This document shows positions 35,669-46,400 of a stretch of 64,000 bases of DNA, piece after piece. Every line of letters begins with the position of its first letter. Within the stretch, counting starts at the first letter, position 1. The notes below the pieces were generated by a model. That model worked only from the letters and a program-made list of their open reading frames with translations. It was not told the DNA's origin and ran no database searches. Location of the stretch: the NCBI GenBank assembly GCA_023386555.1, contig JAEWJK010000003.1, positions 124,001-188,000 on the forward strand. The letters run 5' to 3'. The translations under genes and the position numbers were made by a program. This DNA comes from Bacteroidota bacterium. GTDB lineage: Bacteria; Bacteroidota; Bacteroidia; Chitinophagales; Chitinophagaceae.

Positions 35669-35682
35669 TTAGCAGCTTTTAT

Positions 35683-36222
35683 TCATTTATAATTAACCTT
35701 CAATCCATAATTCTCCAACTCCCATTCTGCAATTGATACATTATTACCTGCAACTTTCTTTGCAGCCTTAACGAGTAACTTATAATCTTCCATAGAATTA
35801 CTGGTAGTCCACCTGATGTGTTGCACTGATGTATCTAACTGTTTTATAACTACAGAATCAAAAGGGCAATGAATTGGTGGCATGTGCTGTTGATGAAGCA
35901 ACCAACTCATTTTCCAATATAAGTTAATCATCTTTTGGGCAGTACCAATTCGTAGCTTTCTCTGATGAAGTACATCACCATAGTTTTTGGAGATATGGGT
36001 AGCGAAGCGTTCTATTGTTTTGAAGTGAGCAGCGTCGTTATAAGTTTGTTTCTGCTGCACCTTTTGCATGACTATTCCTAATTCCTTCGCAAGGCTTTTT
36101 CTGAAAACTGCTTTTTTATTATCAGGCAATCCTTTCTTATACACTTTACCTCTTTGCAAAGCACCATTAAGTGTTGTACGGATAATAATATTATTTAACG
36201 CCTGGATTCGCAGCTTTTCCAT
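35683..36222 (-). CDS. operon protein of unknown function (179 aa)
   Basis: Helical, basic N-terminal half (GALQRGKVYKKGLPDNKKAVF; FRKSLAKELGIVMQKVQQKQ), with KMINLYWKMSWLLHQQHMPP and a C-terminal WELENYGLKVNYK. No signal peptide or membrane helix; no recognised family. Its first 32 bases overlap the end of the preceding gene, typical of co-translated partners. May be an accessory subunit of the restriction-like system. Confidence 0.7.
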   Translation of the reverse strand: MEKLRIQALNNIIIRTTLNGALQRGKVYKKGLPDNKKAVFRKSLAKELGIVMQKVQQKQTYNDAAHFKTIERFATHISKNYGDVLHQRKLRIGTAQKMINLYWKMSWLLHQQHMPPIHCPFDSVVIKQLDTSVQHIRWTTSNSMEDYKLLVKAAKKVAGNNVSIAEWELENYGLKVNYK

Positions 36223-36868
36223 TTTGAGTAGCTATGTATGTTTTATAAAAATCCCTTCTCAGATCACCCAATGATTGATATATATGGGCTTTGGCATCAC
36301 ACATATATACAGGTTTGCCTGCAGGAAGAAGAAAGAAAGTATCAAAAGCATTACATGAAGCTGAACGTTGCATGTTGAAGTAAAACATAACTGTTAAACC
36401 AAACAGCCAGTTTAAAGAGGGTGCTAAAATATTTTCATTAAGTGCAAGATTGCCTTCCAGGCAGGCATCTATCTGGCAAACACATTCACACATTCTCCAG
36501 TCATCTGAACTTTCACCCTTTCGTTTTGGCATTAGATATATGTACAGATCTTCCAGCAGCTGGCAGGAGAACAGGTACTCCTTGCTTTCGTCACCATCGG
36601 CTTTTTTAGAATTTCCTACACGATAAAATAGTCTTGTACCTGCATCCACCAACTTCACAAAATGACTACCGGCATATTCTGCTGCAATAGCATTGAATTT
36701 TTCCTTAGCATCTTTTGGCTTTAGCTTTCTTAACTTCTCGTCGTCTGCTTTAAAAGCATCTGCTTCTGCATTAATTATATACTCTTTACCCTGAACAGGT
36801 AATATCCTTTGTTTGGTAACCGTATCAATAAAATGACCGTGGCGGTATTTTACTTTGAATGCTTTCAT
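36191..36868 (-). CDS. operon protein of unknown function (225 aa)
   Basis: No recognised family. Begins MKAFKVKYRHGHFIDTVTK, rich in Lys and Asp, then KRKGESSDDWRMCECVCQID with three close Cys, a hydrophobic WLFGLTVMFYFNM and a C-terminal LRRDFYKTYIATQNGKAA. The gap to the ATPase stop upstream is 5 bp, and its 3' end overlaps the next gene by 32 bp. Likely a dedicated partner of the ATPase. Confidence 0.7.
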   Translation of the reverse strand: MKAFKVKYRHGHFIDTVTKQRILPVQGKEYIINAEADAFKADDEKLRKLKPKDAKEKFNAIAAEYAGSHFVKLVDAGTRLFYRVGNSKKADGDESKEYLFSCQLLEDLYIYLMPKRKGESSDDWRMCECVCQIDACLEGNLALNENILAPSLNWLFGLTVMFYFNMQRSASCNAFDTFFLLPAGKPVYMCDAKAHIYQSLGDLRRDFYKTYIATQNGKAANPGVK

Positions 36869-36873
36869 GATAC

Positions 36874-38547
36874 TTATATAGCTTTTAAAACTTTTTCTAG
36901 CCTGCCTATAAGCACAATCCCGTCTTCAACTTCCTTTCGATAAAGTGTTGTAGCATGTGGATGAGCTCCGTGATTGAGCACACGATTCTTTAGCTTTTTG
37001 ACTTCTTCTATTATTTTTAGTGCTTCATTATTCTCTTTGTTTATGGAAAAAATCATCCTCCAAATTTCTTTTCGTATTGCGATAAGTTTAGCTTTCTTTT
37101 TCCCATCAATCAAACGATCTTTAATCACAGCCTTAAAGTCCTCTTCACTAATTTTTTTTAATACTGGATCAGTGAAATCATTCTCCGATACAATTGATTG
37201 AAACCTGGCATAATTTGCTTTATCTATAATATTCTTTGCCTCATTCAATCTTTGGTTGAAAGTTGCAAACTGCTTCTTATCAAAAACAATATTCATTTTC
37301 CTTTCTAAAAAATTTTCTACCACTATTTCTCCGATCTTTCGGAGCGCTAAAGCACATGCATTGTAATCATGATCCTCAAAATATCTCTTAGCTTGTTGCA
37401 TAAGAGTTTTACCATCTTTATATTTAGGTTTACTATTTTCGACCATCTCATTGAACTCGTAGTAAATCCATTTCGCAGTGTCCGTTTCAGTAAACCGTTT
37501 TACTTCTTCATAAAAACTCCAGTCATGAGTAAAAAACAATAGTTGATAGTCCTTTTCATAAAGATTAAAAATGAGCTTCAGAACATCCATCCTATTGTCC
37601 ATGTCCAGACTAATTAACAAATCATCAAATGTCAAAATTTTGATATCTGGCTTGGAAGGTCTTCTCTGTAATAGAGTAAATCTGATTGATAAAGCAATGG
37701 CAGTAAGCTTTCCTTCATTTAAGAATGATTGAGGACGGTCAATTGGTTTCGCTACACGTTTGCTAATTATTTTTTCAACGGACAACTTAATGAAAGGAGG
37801 CATTAGCTCATACGTATTGGTTTTCCCTATCCTACGATAACTAAAACCTTGTTTCACTCTCAACCTTATCTTAAGATCTTTGTACTGGAAATTGTCATGC
37901 AAAAATTTTGTTGCATTTGCATCAATGTATGTTATTAGTTTATTCAATTCATTATCAAGTGCTGATATTTCTGAAATCCAATTCTTAAAAGTTCTGCTTG
38001 TTGGGGTCCCTGCTCCTTTGGCTCCATTGTTTACAACTTGCTTAATTTGTTCACTAAAAAGAATCGTTTTAGCATCGAGATAGACAAACGGAAAAATATC
38101 CCTATCAAAGACAGGATAAAGATCAATTTCTAAAGAATTACGAAAATTGTAAAAATTGATTAGCAATCGATGACTGATAAACTCACTAGCAAGATTCATT
38201 TCACTAAGTGGCTTTCTTCTAATCTTGTTTGAGGGGGTAAGTCCATTCTTATTAAGCGTATATACGAGTCTTTTATTATCAGTAAGCACTAATTTTATAT
38301 AAGAAGATTTATTAGCTCGCTCATGAAGATTAAGTAGATTCTCAGGCTCAGCAGCATCAAAATATCTTTTTAATTTCGATGCTGGTTTTGTATCTGCCTG
38401 AAGAATTGTATATAAGGAGAAGTAAAGTGAACTTTTTCCGCTGCCATTTGGCCCATACACTAAAAGGTTTTTCCCTTTTAAATTAAAAGTTTCCTTGTCC
38501 TGAAAAGCTTTAAAATTTTGAACAACAATTTTCTCGATTCCTTTCAT
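36874..38547 (-). CDS. AAA/SMC-like ATPase (RecF-type P-loop)
   Basis: 557 residues. Walker A at residues ~32-40 (YGPNGSGKSSLY) in a RecF/SMC-like beginning (GIEKIVVQNFKAFQDKETF). A Walker-B-like ILTFDDLLISLDMDNRMDVL lies after a central region of ~260 residues, followed by a His-containing TH switch (LFFTHDWSFYEEV). The C-terminal ~190 residues are Lys-rich helical. No TOPRIM (OLD) motif was seen. It overlaps the methylase gene by 4 bp (ATGA-type), so translation is coupled. Could sense or process DNA ends or load the methylase/helicase; role is inferred. Confidence 0.88.
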   Translation of the reverse strand: MKGIEKIVVQNFKAFQDKETFNLKGKNLLVYGPNGSGKSSLYFSLYTILQADTKPASKLKRYFDAAEPENLLNLHERANKSSYIKLVLTDNKRLVYTLNKNGLTPSNKIRRKPLSEMNLASEFISHRLLINFYNFRNSLEIDLYPVFDRDIFPFVYLDAKTILFSEQIKQVVNNGAKGAGTPTSRTFKNWISEISALDNELNKLITYIDANATKFLHDNFQYKDLKIRLRVKQGFSYRRIGKTNTYELMPPFIKLSVEKIISKRVAKPIDRPQSFLNEGKLTAIALSIRFTLLQRRPSKPDIKILTFDDLLISLDMDNRMDVLKLIFNLYEKDYQLLFFTHDWSFYEEVKRFTETDTAKWIYYEFNEMVENSKPKYKDGKTLMQQAKRYFEDHDYNACALALRKIGEIVVENFLERKMNIVFDKKQFATFNQRLNEAKNIIDKANYARFQSIVSENDFTDPVLKKISEEDFKAVIKDRLIDGKKKAKLIAIRKEIWRMIFSINKENNEALKIIEEVKKLKNRVLNHGAHPHATTLYRKEVEDGIVLIGRLEKVLKAI

Positions 38548-41500
38548 GGAGTATATGCATTTTCTTCAATTACCCCAATGGTGTTGGGGCAACGGATAGA
38601 CATTAACAATAAACGATTGCGGATTTCGTTCTTAGGTTCCTGCCAAGTTTTATAGAGCTTGGCAATAGCTTTGTCGGTCGGTAGCTTTTGTATGCTTTCC
38701 ATATCTTTCTCAACTAATTCCAATATATCAACTCCAGCTTCTTTCATTTCCCCGGCAAAATAGAGTTCGTACACACATCCATTAAGGATAGCCTCAAAAA
38801 ACTCAGATGCAAATTGACTAGATACTCCTCCTTTCAAAGTTTGATTATCACTTCTATTAAAAAGAATTAGGTCGACGAGGAAAATAAAAGTGCCCTGATT
38901 TGTGCTATGTTTAATTGGCAATTCCTCTAAATCAGACATGAGAATTTGAGGAAATGCCTGTTTGTTTGTAATCATTAGCTGCCGAATGTAATAATTCAGG
39001 CAACTTGAATTCAACAATCCAAATAAGTATTTATTATTATACCGATGGCTTATTGACCAAATAGAATACAATGTGCTTTCCGTAATTGCACGTTTTTCCA
39101 AATAAGCACAACACAAACTATCGCCAGTTCTCCTAACTAAAATTCTGGGTTCAATATCATGCTTCGCTTTTTTCTTAGTTCCACCTACAGCAACAAGCTC
39201 CGAATAATTAGTATAGTAGTAACTGTTTATTTGCCATTTTGAGATATTCTTACCTAATAAGAATCGGTCTTTACGACCAGTCTTGTTTTCAGATATAACT
39301 GAATCTCTGTCTTGAACTACAATTCCTTTAAAAAGTCCAGCAACTTTATTCAAGGGTTCATCGCTTCTGGTTCTAATCAAATTGAGAACATCTTGATTTT
39401 CCTCTTCAAGTTCTTTTAAATTAAATTCAGAGTCAAATTGGTATTTTTTTATTTCAAGATTCAAACCTAAACCCTTGGAGAAATTAAATATTAAACTTCC
39501 TGTTATTGCATTCTCAAACACAAAGGAACTGAAAGTGGTAATATTTGTTGTTACTCCATTTTTATTAAGCATGGATACACAATCTTCATAACTTCTTGTT
39601 TTGAATAAACCCTCAGGAACTATAAAAGATAGCACGCCTTTATTTGCAGTCAGTTGAACTCCCTTCTCAATAAATACAGTGTAAAGATTCTTACTTGTGG
39701 AGTTTTTTATTGATACATACTTGGCCATATAGTATTCAATATCATTTTTGGGTGTATTATTCTTGGTAATAATTCTATATGGTGGATTCCCAATAACAAT
39801 GTCAAACCCTTTCTCAATTTCGAACATCCACATCGGATCAAAAAAATCTGCATATTTGTTTTGATCATAAGGGTCCCAGCCTGCCAATTTTTTTGTAGCA
39901 TCTTTGGGAAAACCGTCCCGTTCTAAGAGTGTTGCTAATTCGTCCCGTAATAGAGCATCTAATTCTCTGTATTTTTCTTTCGTTTCTGGTGTTCTTGCCC
40001 TGAAATGTTTCTCACGAACCTTGTGAATCTCTGCTTCCTTTTTTTTGATTTCCTCTTCCAATGCCAGATTAACCAGCAAACCGCTTCCTTTTTCTATAGA
40101 TAATAATGTATTTGCAGCTATAAATTTTGTTTCAAGATTAGGTAATGGTCTTATCCCAATATTCCTTTCCCTTTCATTAGGCTTCTTCTGATCAACGATT
40201 AAAGCAATAAAGAAACGCAACTTAGAAATTTGGATTGCTACTGGTTGTTTATCTACTCCATAAATGCAATTTTCTATCAAGAAAAGTTTTCTGGCATAAT
40301 CAAGCTCATGGTTATTCTGATCAAAAGCTTTTTCAATATCTTCTATGCGTTTATCAATTTCTTTAATGGCAGTTTCTCGGTTTGTATCATCTTCCATTTT
40401 TTCTGCCAAAGCCTTATCCCGCTTTGCTTTATCTAACTGCTTTTGTTTCCACTTTACATTATTCTTATCCAGTTTGCTTAGGATAAATACCAGCTTATGC
40501 AGGATACCCATAGGGAAAGCTCCTGAACCACATGCAGGATCAAGTATTTTACAGCTATCAATTGCATCAATCAATGTACGTTTTTCTACGTCAGTAAAGT
40601 TTGCATGGTCGGTAGCATAAGAAAACAGGTGATGTAACCTGTTATTAAGGTCTTCTCTTTTTTTATCATTATCTTCCTTCAGCAGGTAATTAGAGAGATA
40701 GGCAATAAGACTCTCATCTACCATATAATTAACAATCTCTCTCGGCGTATAGAATGAGCCTGTTAGCTTTCTTGCGGTTGTTTGGGTTTCTTCGTTATAA
40801 CTTGCCAGCAGGTTTTCGAATACCTTCCCTAATAGCTCAGGATCTAATGCTACCTCTTCTTCAATCGGTGTATTTTCTTCAATAGTAAACTTATAGCGGT
40901 TCAGAATATTGATCAATCCCTGCACCTCATACTTCTTTCCTTTTGTATGAAATGTTGAGTTTAGATCAACAATTCGTGGAGCTCCAAAAAACAGATCATC
41001 TGGTACTTTTACTACTGTTTCATTCTTTTGCTGTTGCGTAAAGCCATCTATGAAAACATCACCTTGTTTTGATCGTTTGTCTAAGCACTCAAATAAACCA
41101 CCATTAAGGAAAGGAACATTATCCATCCATTTTGCAAACCTGTCCTGATCTTTAATAAACTTACTATAACGGAAGTAATGAGGTACACCTGTATTTCGTT
41201 TTACAAAAGTCCGGCTAATGCGGTCTTTATCTTTTACGTCTTTGTTCATTTCAGTGTTGAGCGTAGCAAAGAATAGGTTTTGCAGAATAGCTTTATAGTA
41301 AGTGCTTCCAGTTTTGTCTTTATAGTCTAATACTTTATCTACTTCTCGTTTGCTAAATAATGCATCGGGCACAAGATTTTTTTCTTTCAAAAACCAAACA
41401 AAGATCAACCTAGTGATAAGCCTTATTACATTGATTGGGTTCCTTGTTGCATCATCTTTCAATTCATCGCCAGGAAACTCAACTTCTTGCAAAGCCCAGA

Positions 41501-42209
41501 AATACCAATAAGCTAACTCTTTATAAAACTTTTTATTGAGCTCTGAAATATTAAGCGTTGCCTTCCATGCTTCATGCAGTTTTACAAATGAGTGAAATTC
41601 GTATTTACGATATAGCTCTTCTAAGCTCAGGTCTTTTAGAATCTCTTTATGTGCTCTTTGGGGATTATCTACATCAATATCTTTAATGAGTGTTACTTTT
41701 TCGAGTACATCTTTCGAAAAATCTTTTTTATGGAGTCTTCTGTCGATTATGGAAAGCGTAAGCTTATTGTCATAACAAAAAAGAATTATGACAGGCATTT
41801 TAAAAGGCTTGTTCAGTTCTCTTGTGACCTTAACAAGATCAGACCTTTTGTAATTAGTACCTTTTAAAGCAATAGCAACAAAGAGAAAACTTTGGTATTC
41901 ATTTCTATCAACCTTACCAGTATCAAAGAGAGATTGTATACGGGTAATTTCTGCATCGGTAACCTGGAAAATTAATTCTGCATTTTGCCAGTCATTTGCT
42001 AACGCCGCATCTTTATTGATTAACTTTTCATCTATATCTAATTCATATAAAAAACCTTCTAAGGTATTCGATGAAGCATCTATTGTTTTATTGCTATAAT
42101 AGCCCAAAGCGTTCAAAAGCTTCACCGCACTTTTGTTTAGCTTATCGCAATCAAAAGCCTTTATCGCTTCTTCTATTTCAATCAATTTCGATTCCCTATC
42201 AACACTCAT
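38544..42209 (-). CDS. Eco57I-type DNA methylase / restriction-modification enzyme (1221 aa)
   Basis: N6-adenine methylase core in the middle: motif I ILDPACGSGAFPMGILHKL (~565) and motif IV DIVIGNPPYRI (~810), the latter being the NPPY catalytic motif. The N-terminal ~500 residues resemble the conserved large helper region of Eco57I-like/PglX-like proteins, including SFLFVAIALKGTNYKRSDLV and MPVIILFCYDNKLTLSIID; the C-terminal ~350 residues probably hold the target-recognition region. I see no clear nuclease motif of its own. Overlaps both neighbours by 4 bp (DUF1016 upstream, ATPase downstream), so a stoichiometric operon is likely. Confidence 0.9.
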   Translation of the reverse strand: MSVDRESKLIEIEEAIKAFDCDKLNKSAVKLLNALGYYSNKTIDASSNTLEGFLYELDIDEKLINKDAALANDWQNAELIFQVTDAEITRIQSLFDTGKVDRNEYQSFLFVAIALKGTNYKRSDLVKVTRELNKPFKMPVIILFCYDNKLTLSIIDRRLHKKDFSKDVLEKVTLIKDIDVDNPQRAHKEILKDLSLEELYRKYEFHSFVKLHEAWKATLNISELNKKFYKELAYWYFWALQEVEFPGDELKDDATRNPINVIRLITRLIFVWFLKEKNLVPDALFSKREVDKVLDYKDKTGSTYYKAILQNLFFATLNTEMNKDVKDKDRISRTFVKRNTGVPHYFRYSKFIKDQDRFAKWMDNVPFLNGGLFECLDKRSKQGDVFIDGFTQQQKNETVVKVPDDLFFGAPRIVDLNSTFHTKGKKYEVQGLINILNRYKFTIEENTPIEEEVALDPELLGKVFENLLASYNEETQTTARKLTGSFYTPREIVNYMVDESLIAYLSNYLLKEDNDKKREDLNNRLHHLFSYATDHANFTDVEKRTLIDAIDSCKILDPACGSGAFPMGILHKLVFILSKLDKNNVKWKQKQLDKAKRDKALAEKMEDDTNRETAIKEIDKRIEDIEKAFDQNNHELDYARKLFLIENCIYGVDKQPVAIQISKLRFFIALIVDQKKPNERERNIGIRPLPNLETKFIAANTLLSIEKGSGLLVNLALEEEIKKKEAEIHKVREKHFRARTPETKEKYRELDALLRDELATLLERDGFPKDATKKLAGWDPYDQNKYADFFDPMWMFEIEKGFDIVIGNPPYRIITKNNTPKNDIEYYMAKYVSIKNSTSKNLYTVFIEKGVQLTANKGVLSFIVPEGLFKTRSYEDCVSMLNKNGVTTNITTFSSFVFENAITGSLIFNFSKGLGLNLEIKKYQFDSEFNLKELEEENQDVLNLIRTRSDEPLNKVAGLFKGIVVQDRDSVISENKTGRKDRFLLGKNISKWQINSYYYTNYSELVAVGGTKKKAKHDIEPRILVRRTGDSLCCAYLEKRAITESTLYSIWSISHRYNNKYLFGLLNSSCLNYYIRQLMITNKQAFPQILMSDLEELPIKHSTNQGTFIFLVDLILFNRSDNQTLKGGVSSQFASEFFEAILNGCVYELYFAGEMKEAGVDILELVEKDMESIQKLPTDKAIAKLYKTWQEPKNEIRNRLLLMSIRCPNTIGVIEENAYTP

Positions 42210-43417
42210 AACTGTTTCAATTCGTTTTGTACAAACTGCTGCAGTTGTTCTTTACTAGGCAACTGCACCAGGTATTTGCTTACAAATAATTTATTGTCCA
42301 TACCTGCAGTGGCATATTCAACCAAAGCGGTGTTTTTATTGGTAACGAGTAAAATGCCTACCGGTGGGTTATCGGTTGGCTCTGCTATTTCCTTTTTGTA
42401 GTAGTTAAGATAGGTATTTAATTGCCCGGCATTGGTGTGGTTGAACGCTTCCACCTTCAATTCAACCAGTACATGGCATTTGAGAATACGGTGATAGAAC
42501 ACAAGGTCAATAAAAAAGTATTCATCACCTATCAGTATTTTCTGCTGCCTTGCTTCGAGGCAAAAGCCATGACCGAGTTCGAGCATGAACTGCTGCAGGT
42601 GATCGAGCAGGGCAGTTTCCAGGTCGCTTTCTTCGATTACATCTTTTGCTTTCAGCCCGAGGAACTCGAATGCGTAAACGGATTTTACAATATCGGCAGG
42701 CTGCAGGCTTTCTGCTTTTTCATTGATGAGTGCGGCCAACTGTTCAGGCTTCTGGCTGATGCCGCTGCGTTCGAAATAAAGGCTGTTGATCTGCCTGCGT
42801 AGTTCTCTTACACTCCAGGTGCCTTTGATGGCTTGTACTTCGTAGAATGTTCTTTTAAAAGGATTATCTATTTGTAATAATTCTACGATATGCGAAAAGG
42901 AAAGCCGGGTGATGAGTTTATCGGGTGGAATGATTAATTGGTCAGACGTCTGACGAATGGATGATTTTGCAGACACTGTCTGCAAATTTGATAGCTGATC
43001 ATCAGCAGTTTGCAATAGCGATTTGTTGATTTGCAATTGTTCTGACAGTGTCTGAATTATTTGTGATGGCAGCAATTGTTCAAACCATGTTTGACCTATT
43101 GTTACGTGATCCTGAGAAAGTTTAGAATCTGCAGACAGTGTCTGCAAAATCTGCGGATAAGTGATGTAGAAAAGCCTGAACAGGTGCAGATTCCGGGATG
43201 ATAAACCCCGAATATTGATAGCCGTGGCAAGTTTATTAACCAGGTCTTGCCCATAAGCAGCCCTGTCTTCACCTCTTTGTTCAAACTCAACGATATAGTA
43301 ACCAATAAGCCAGTTACGAATAGTGAGTGTACGGTTAATGGCTTTAACAGCCTGCTGCTGTAAGGCATTATGGGTTTGCTGAATGGAGTGAATGAGGGAA
43401 GAAAAGTTCATAAGCAA
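42206..43417 (-). CDS. DUF1016 / PD-(D/E)XK nuclease-domain protein (YhcG-like)
   Basis: 403 residues (alternative ATG at 43411). The N-terminal DUF1016 domain (LTIRNWLIGYYIVEFEQRGED; LSSRNLHLFRLFYITYPQIL) is joined by a low-complexity linker (~100-180) to a C-terminal PD-(D/E)XK nuclease-like domain with FFIDLVFYHRILKC and VLVELKVEAFNH (D...E-x-K). The linker repeats QTLS/QTVS units encoded by palindromic DNA. The family is common next to type I and other restriction systems, where its role is unknown. It overlaps the methylase by 4 bp and begins 34 bp after the helicase. Confidence 0.87.
   Translation of the reverse strand: MLMNFSSLIHSIQQTHNALQQQAVKAINRTLTIRNWLIGYYIVEFEQRGEDRAAYGQDLVNKLATAINIRGLSSRNLHLFRLFYITYPQILQTLSADSKLSQDHVTIGQTWFEQLLPSQIIQTLSEQLQINKSLLQTADDQLSNLQTVSAKSSIRQTSDQLIIPPDKLITRLSFSHIVELLQIDNPFKRTFYEVQAIKGTWSVRELRRQINSLYFERSGISQKPEQLAALINEKAESLQPADIVKSVYAFEFLGLKAKDVIEESDLETALLDHLQQFMLELGHGFCLEARQQKILIGDEYFFIDLVFYHRILKCHVLVELKVEAFNHTNAGQLNTYLNYYKKEIAEPTDNPPVGILLVTNKNTALVEYATAGMDNKLFVSKYLVQLPSKEQLQQFVQNELKQL
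42942..43145. repeat. four palindromes inside the DUF1016 linker
   Basis: TCAGACGTCTGA (42942), TTTGCAGACA-C-TGTCTGCAAA (42966-42986, 10-bp arms), TTCTGACA-G-TGTCTGAA (43041, one mismatch) and GCAGACA-G-TGTCTGC (43131). All share the core CAGAC...GTCTG. They encode the QTLS/QTVS linker repeats. Confidence 0.82.
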
Positions 43418-43451
43418 TTGGGAAGGGTAAAATACGAATTTTATTAGTACA

Positions 43452-46400
43452 TCAGATAATGATTAACCATGTTATCAGTTCAAAATGATCTGCTTCGGTT
43501 GCCTGTTTGTTTTTCGGCACTAAAACAGCTCCCCTGTCGGTAGTAAGTTTTTGCGACACTTTCTTTTTAAAAACCCTGCTGATCTCATCTATGGCTTTTT
43601 CTGCTAACTGATTGTATTTAGCCATATCACTACCATTGTTAGTACTGGTATTGAACCAATCGCATAACTGCTGATATGGTGTGGTAACACCCTGGCAAAG
43701 CAATCGAAACATTTCCAACACCTGTTTGGCATGTACATAGTTGAACCGAACGGTACCATCTTCACGAACGTACACGAGGAAGTAAGGTTGTAAAGGGTTT
43801 ACATCTTCAGTACCGGTTGTATCACCTTTTTGCCTGAGGCAATAAATTACGCCTGGCTGGATGATATCCTTTTCTGTCTGGTTGAAATCTCTATGGCATT
43901 GTTTTGCATGATTTCCGGATGGTGATGGAACAATGGCATACAAACCTAAAGCTGCATTCTGCAGTTTCTCACCATCATTTTTTATGTAGTTGCTTAACTC
44001 AATTCTGAAGTCGTCTAAAGTGAAGTCGGTTAGTGAGATGCTGTCATCCAGTTCTTCTACATCAAGTATTTCTTTCTGTAACCGTTTCAATTGCTGATTG
44101 CGATATTTTAATTCATCTGTTATCAGCTCTTCAATCTGCTCCGTATCTAAAATATTGTCTTCACCTGTTGCCGTAACATCTACCAAAGCCATCCTGGCTT
44201 CCACTCTTTCCTTCAGATTGATATAGTTGTCGAGATCTTTTGTAGGCCAGAAGTTGATCAGCCTGATCTGATCGTTTTTACTGCCGAGACGATCTATACG
44301 ACCAAAACGTTGGATTATACGAACAGGGTTCCAGTGAATGTCGTAGTTGATAATGCAATCACAATCCTGCAGGTTTTGTCCTTCACTGATGCAATCGGTA
44401 GCAATCAGAATGTCAATCTCACCTTCCTGCGCCATTGATTTTACCATTGCCCTGTTTTTGGATACCGGGGAAAAATTGGTGAGGATGTGAGAGAACTCGT
44501 TTTTACCGAAAGTGGTGATGCAATGGCTACCTGCTACCATGGCTATTTGCAAGCCGAGTGAGTTTACGCTCCATTCATTCAGGTTATCGTAAAGGTATTT
44601 GGCCGTATCTGCGAAAGCGGTGAAGACTAACACCTTGTTATTGCCGGGATTAATGGGTTGCTTAATCTTATCGATGATGAGTTTTTTTAGATCATGCAAT
44701 TTGGCATCACGGCTGGCATCGATGGCTCTTGCATTGTTGTACAGATCGCTGAGGGCTTCTTTATCTGCCTGGAGGTCTCTTAGCCAATAGGCCAGGTCTA
44801 AATGAGCCAGATTGAACCGGAGCTTCTTACCTACCTCCCATTGTTCTTCGTCATCTTCCACATCAGGTCGCTCGGTTTCATCCATTTCGAACTCATACAA
44901 ATCGAGTTGCTGTACGTCTTTCTTTTTTTCGATAAAGGCATTTATTTTTTGTTCAAGTCTCTCGATCCTTGCAATTGTTCTGTCCATAGAAATCTGGAAA
45001 GATTCTATAGAGCTTTCCAAACGTTTGAGGTAATTGACCTTCATCATATTGATGAGGAAATGCTCACGATCGCTTTGTTTGAAAGCTAATACACGTTGCT
45101 TGGCTTTTACTTTTTGTTCATAGAAATCCTGAAACTCTTTTTTTACATAAGCTGAAGGATTAAAGATGGACAGCTTGTACTGCAGTATTTTTTTGTTAAG
45201 TGCATCGTAAGTGAAGAACCTGTTTTCGAGGTCAATAAATGAATAAATAGGTTGAGGTGGTAGCCGATCAGGGAATTTACCAATCTCACCCATATTGTAA
45301 AATGATACGATATGCTTACGACTTCTGGCTATAGTTAGTTCATCTAATAATTTAAAGAAAGACGAATCCAGTTTTTCCAGCAGATTTTTTACTGTGCGAC
45401 TTTTATTTTTTTTATCTGCCCAGGTAGTAAACTGTGTTTGCGCCAGTTTGAGGGTTTGGCGGTAATCTTTTATCTGGGTGTTTTCGTAAAAGCTTTGTTC
45501 GTTATCCTGTATGAGGTAAGAGAGCTGGTTCCGAAGATCACGCAGGTTGTTGTTAACAGGTGTGGCAGATAAAAGCAACACTTTTGTTTTTACACCAGAC
45601 TGAATGATCTTATTCATCAGGAACTTTGCGCGGTTCATCCGGGTGGTTCCATCATCCAACATTTTTTCCATGGGATTACCACGGAAATTGTGTGATTCAT
45701 CTATCACTATCAGGCTGTAATTACCCCATTCGATGTTCTCAAAATCATGACCATCTGCATTGGATGTGCCGTGCTGTCTTCCAAGATCGGTATGATAAAG
45801 CACATGATAATTGAAACGATCTTTCTTAAAGGGGTTGAGCAGGTTATTTTTTGAAGCCTGGTAAACCGTCCAATTACTGCTGAGTTTTTTAGGGCAAAGC
45901 ACAAGCACCTGCTGATTTTTTAATTCATAATAGCGGATCACTGCCAGTGCTTCGAATGTTTTACCGAGACCAACACTATCTGCAATGATGCAACCACCGT
46001 GCTTTTCTATTTTATTAATGGCACCTTTTACACCGTCTTTCTGAAACTCGTAAAGCATGTGCCATATTTCGCTATCAAAAAAACCGGTACGCTCATCTAA
46101 TAAACCCCCTTTGTTCTGGTCGGCTAAATACTTCTCGAAGAGATGATAAAGTGTTTTATAGTAAATGAATTCAGGATCATTTTCCGTGTGCAGTGTTTCA
46201 AGATATTTGAGTACCTGGTCTTTTACATCTTCTACCAATCCTTCCTCGTTATTCCATATATCATCGAACCATTTTTTCAAGTCTTTTCGGTCACGGTTAC
46301 TATCTACTACCAGATTTAATTCGATGTTGGGCCGGTTACCTAAGCCCAAACCATTGACAGTGAAATTGGAACTTCCCATCAACGCTTCTTCTGTACCACT

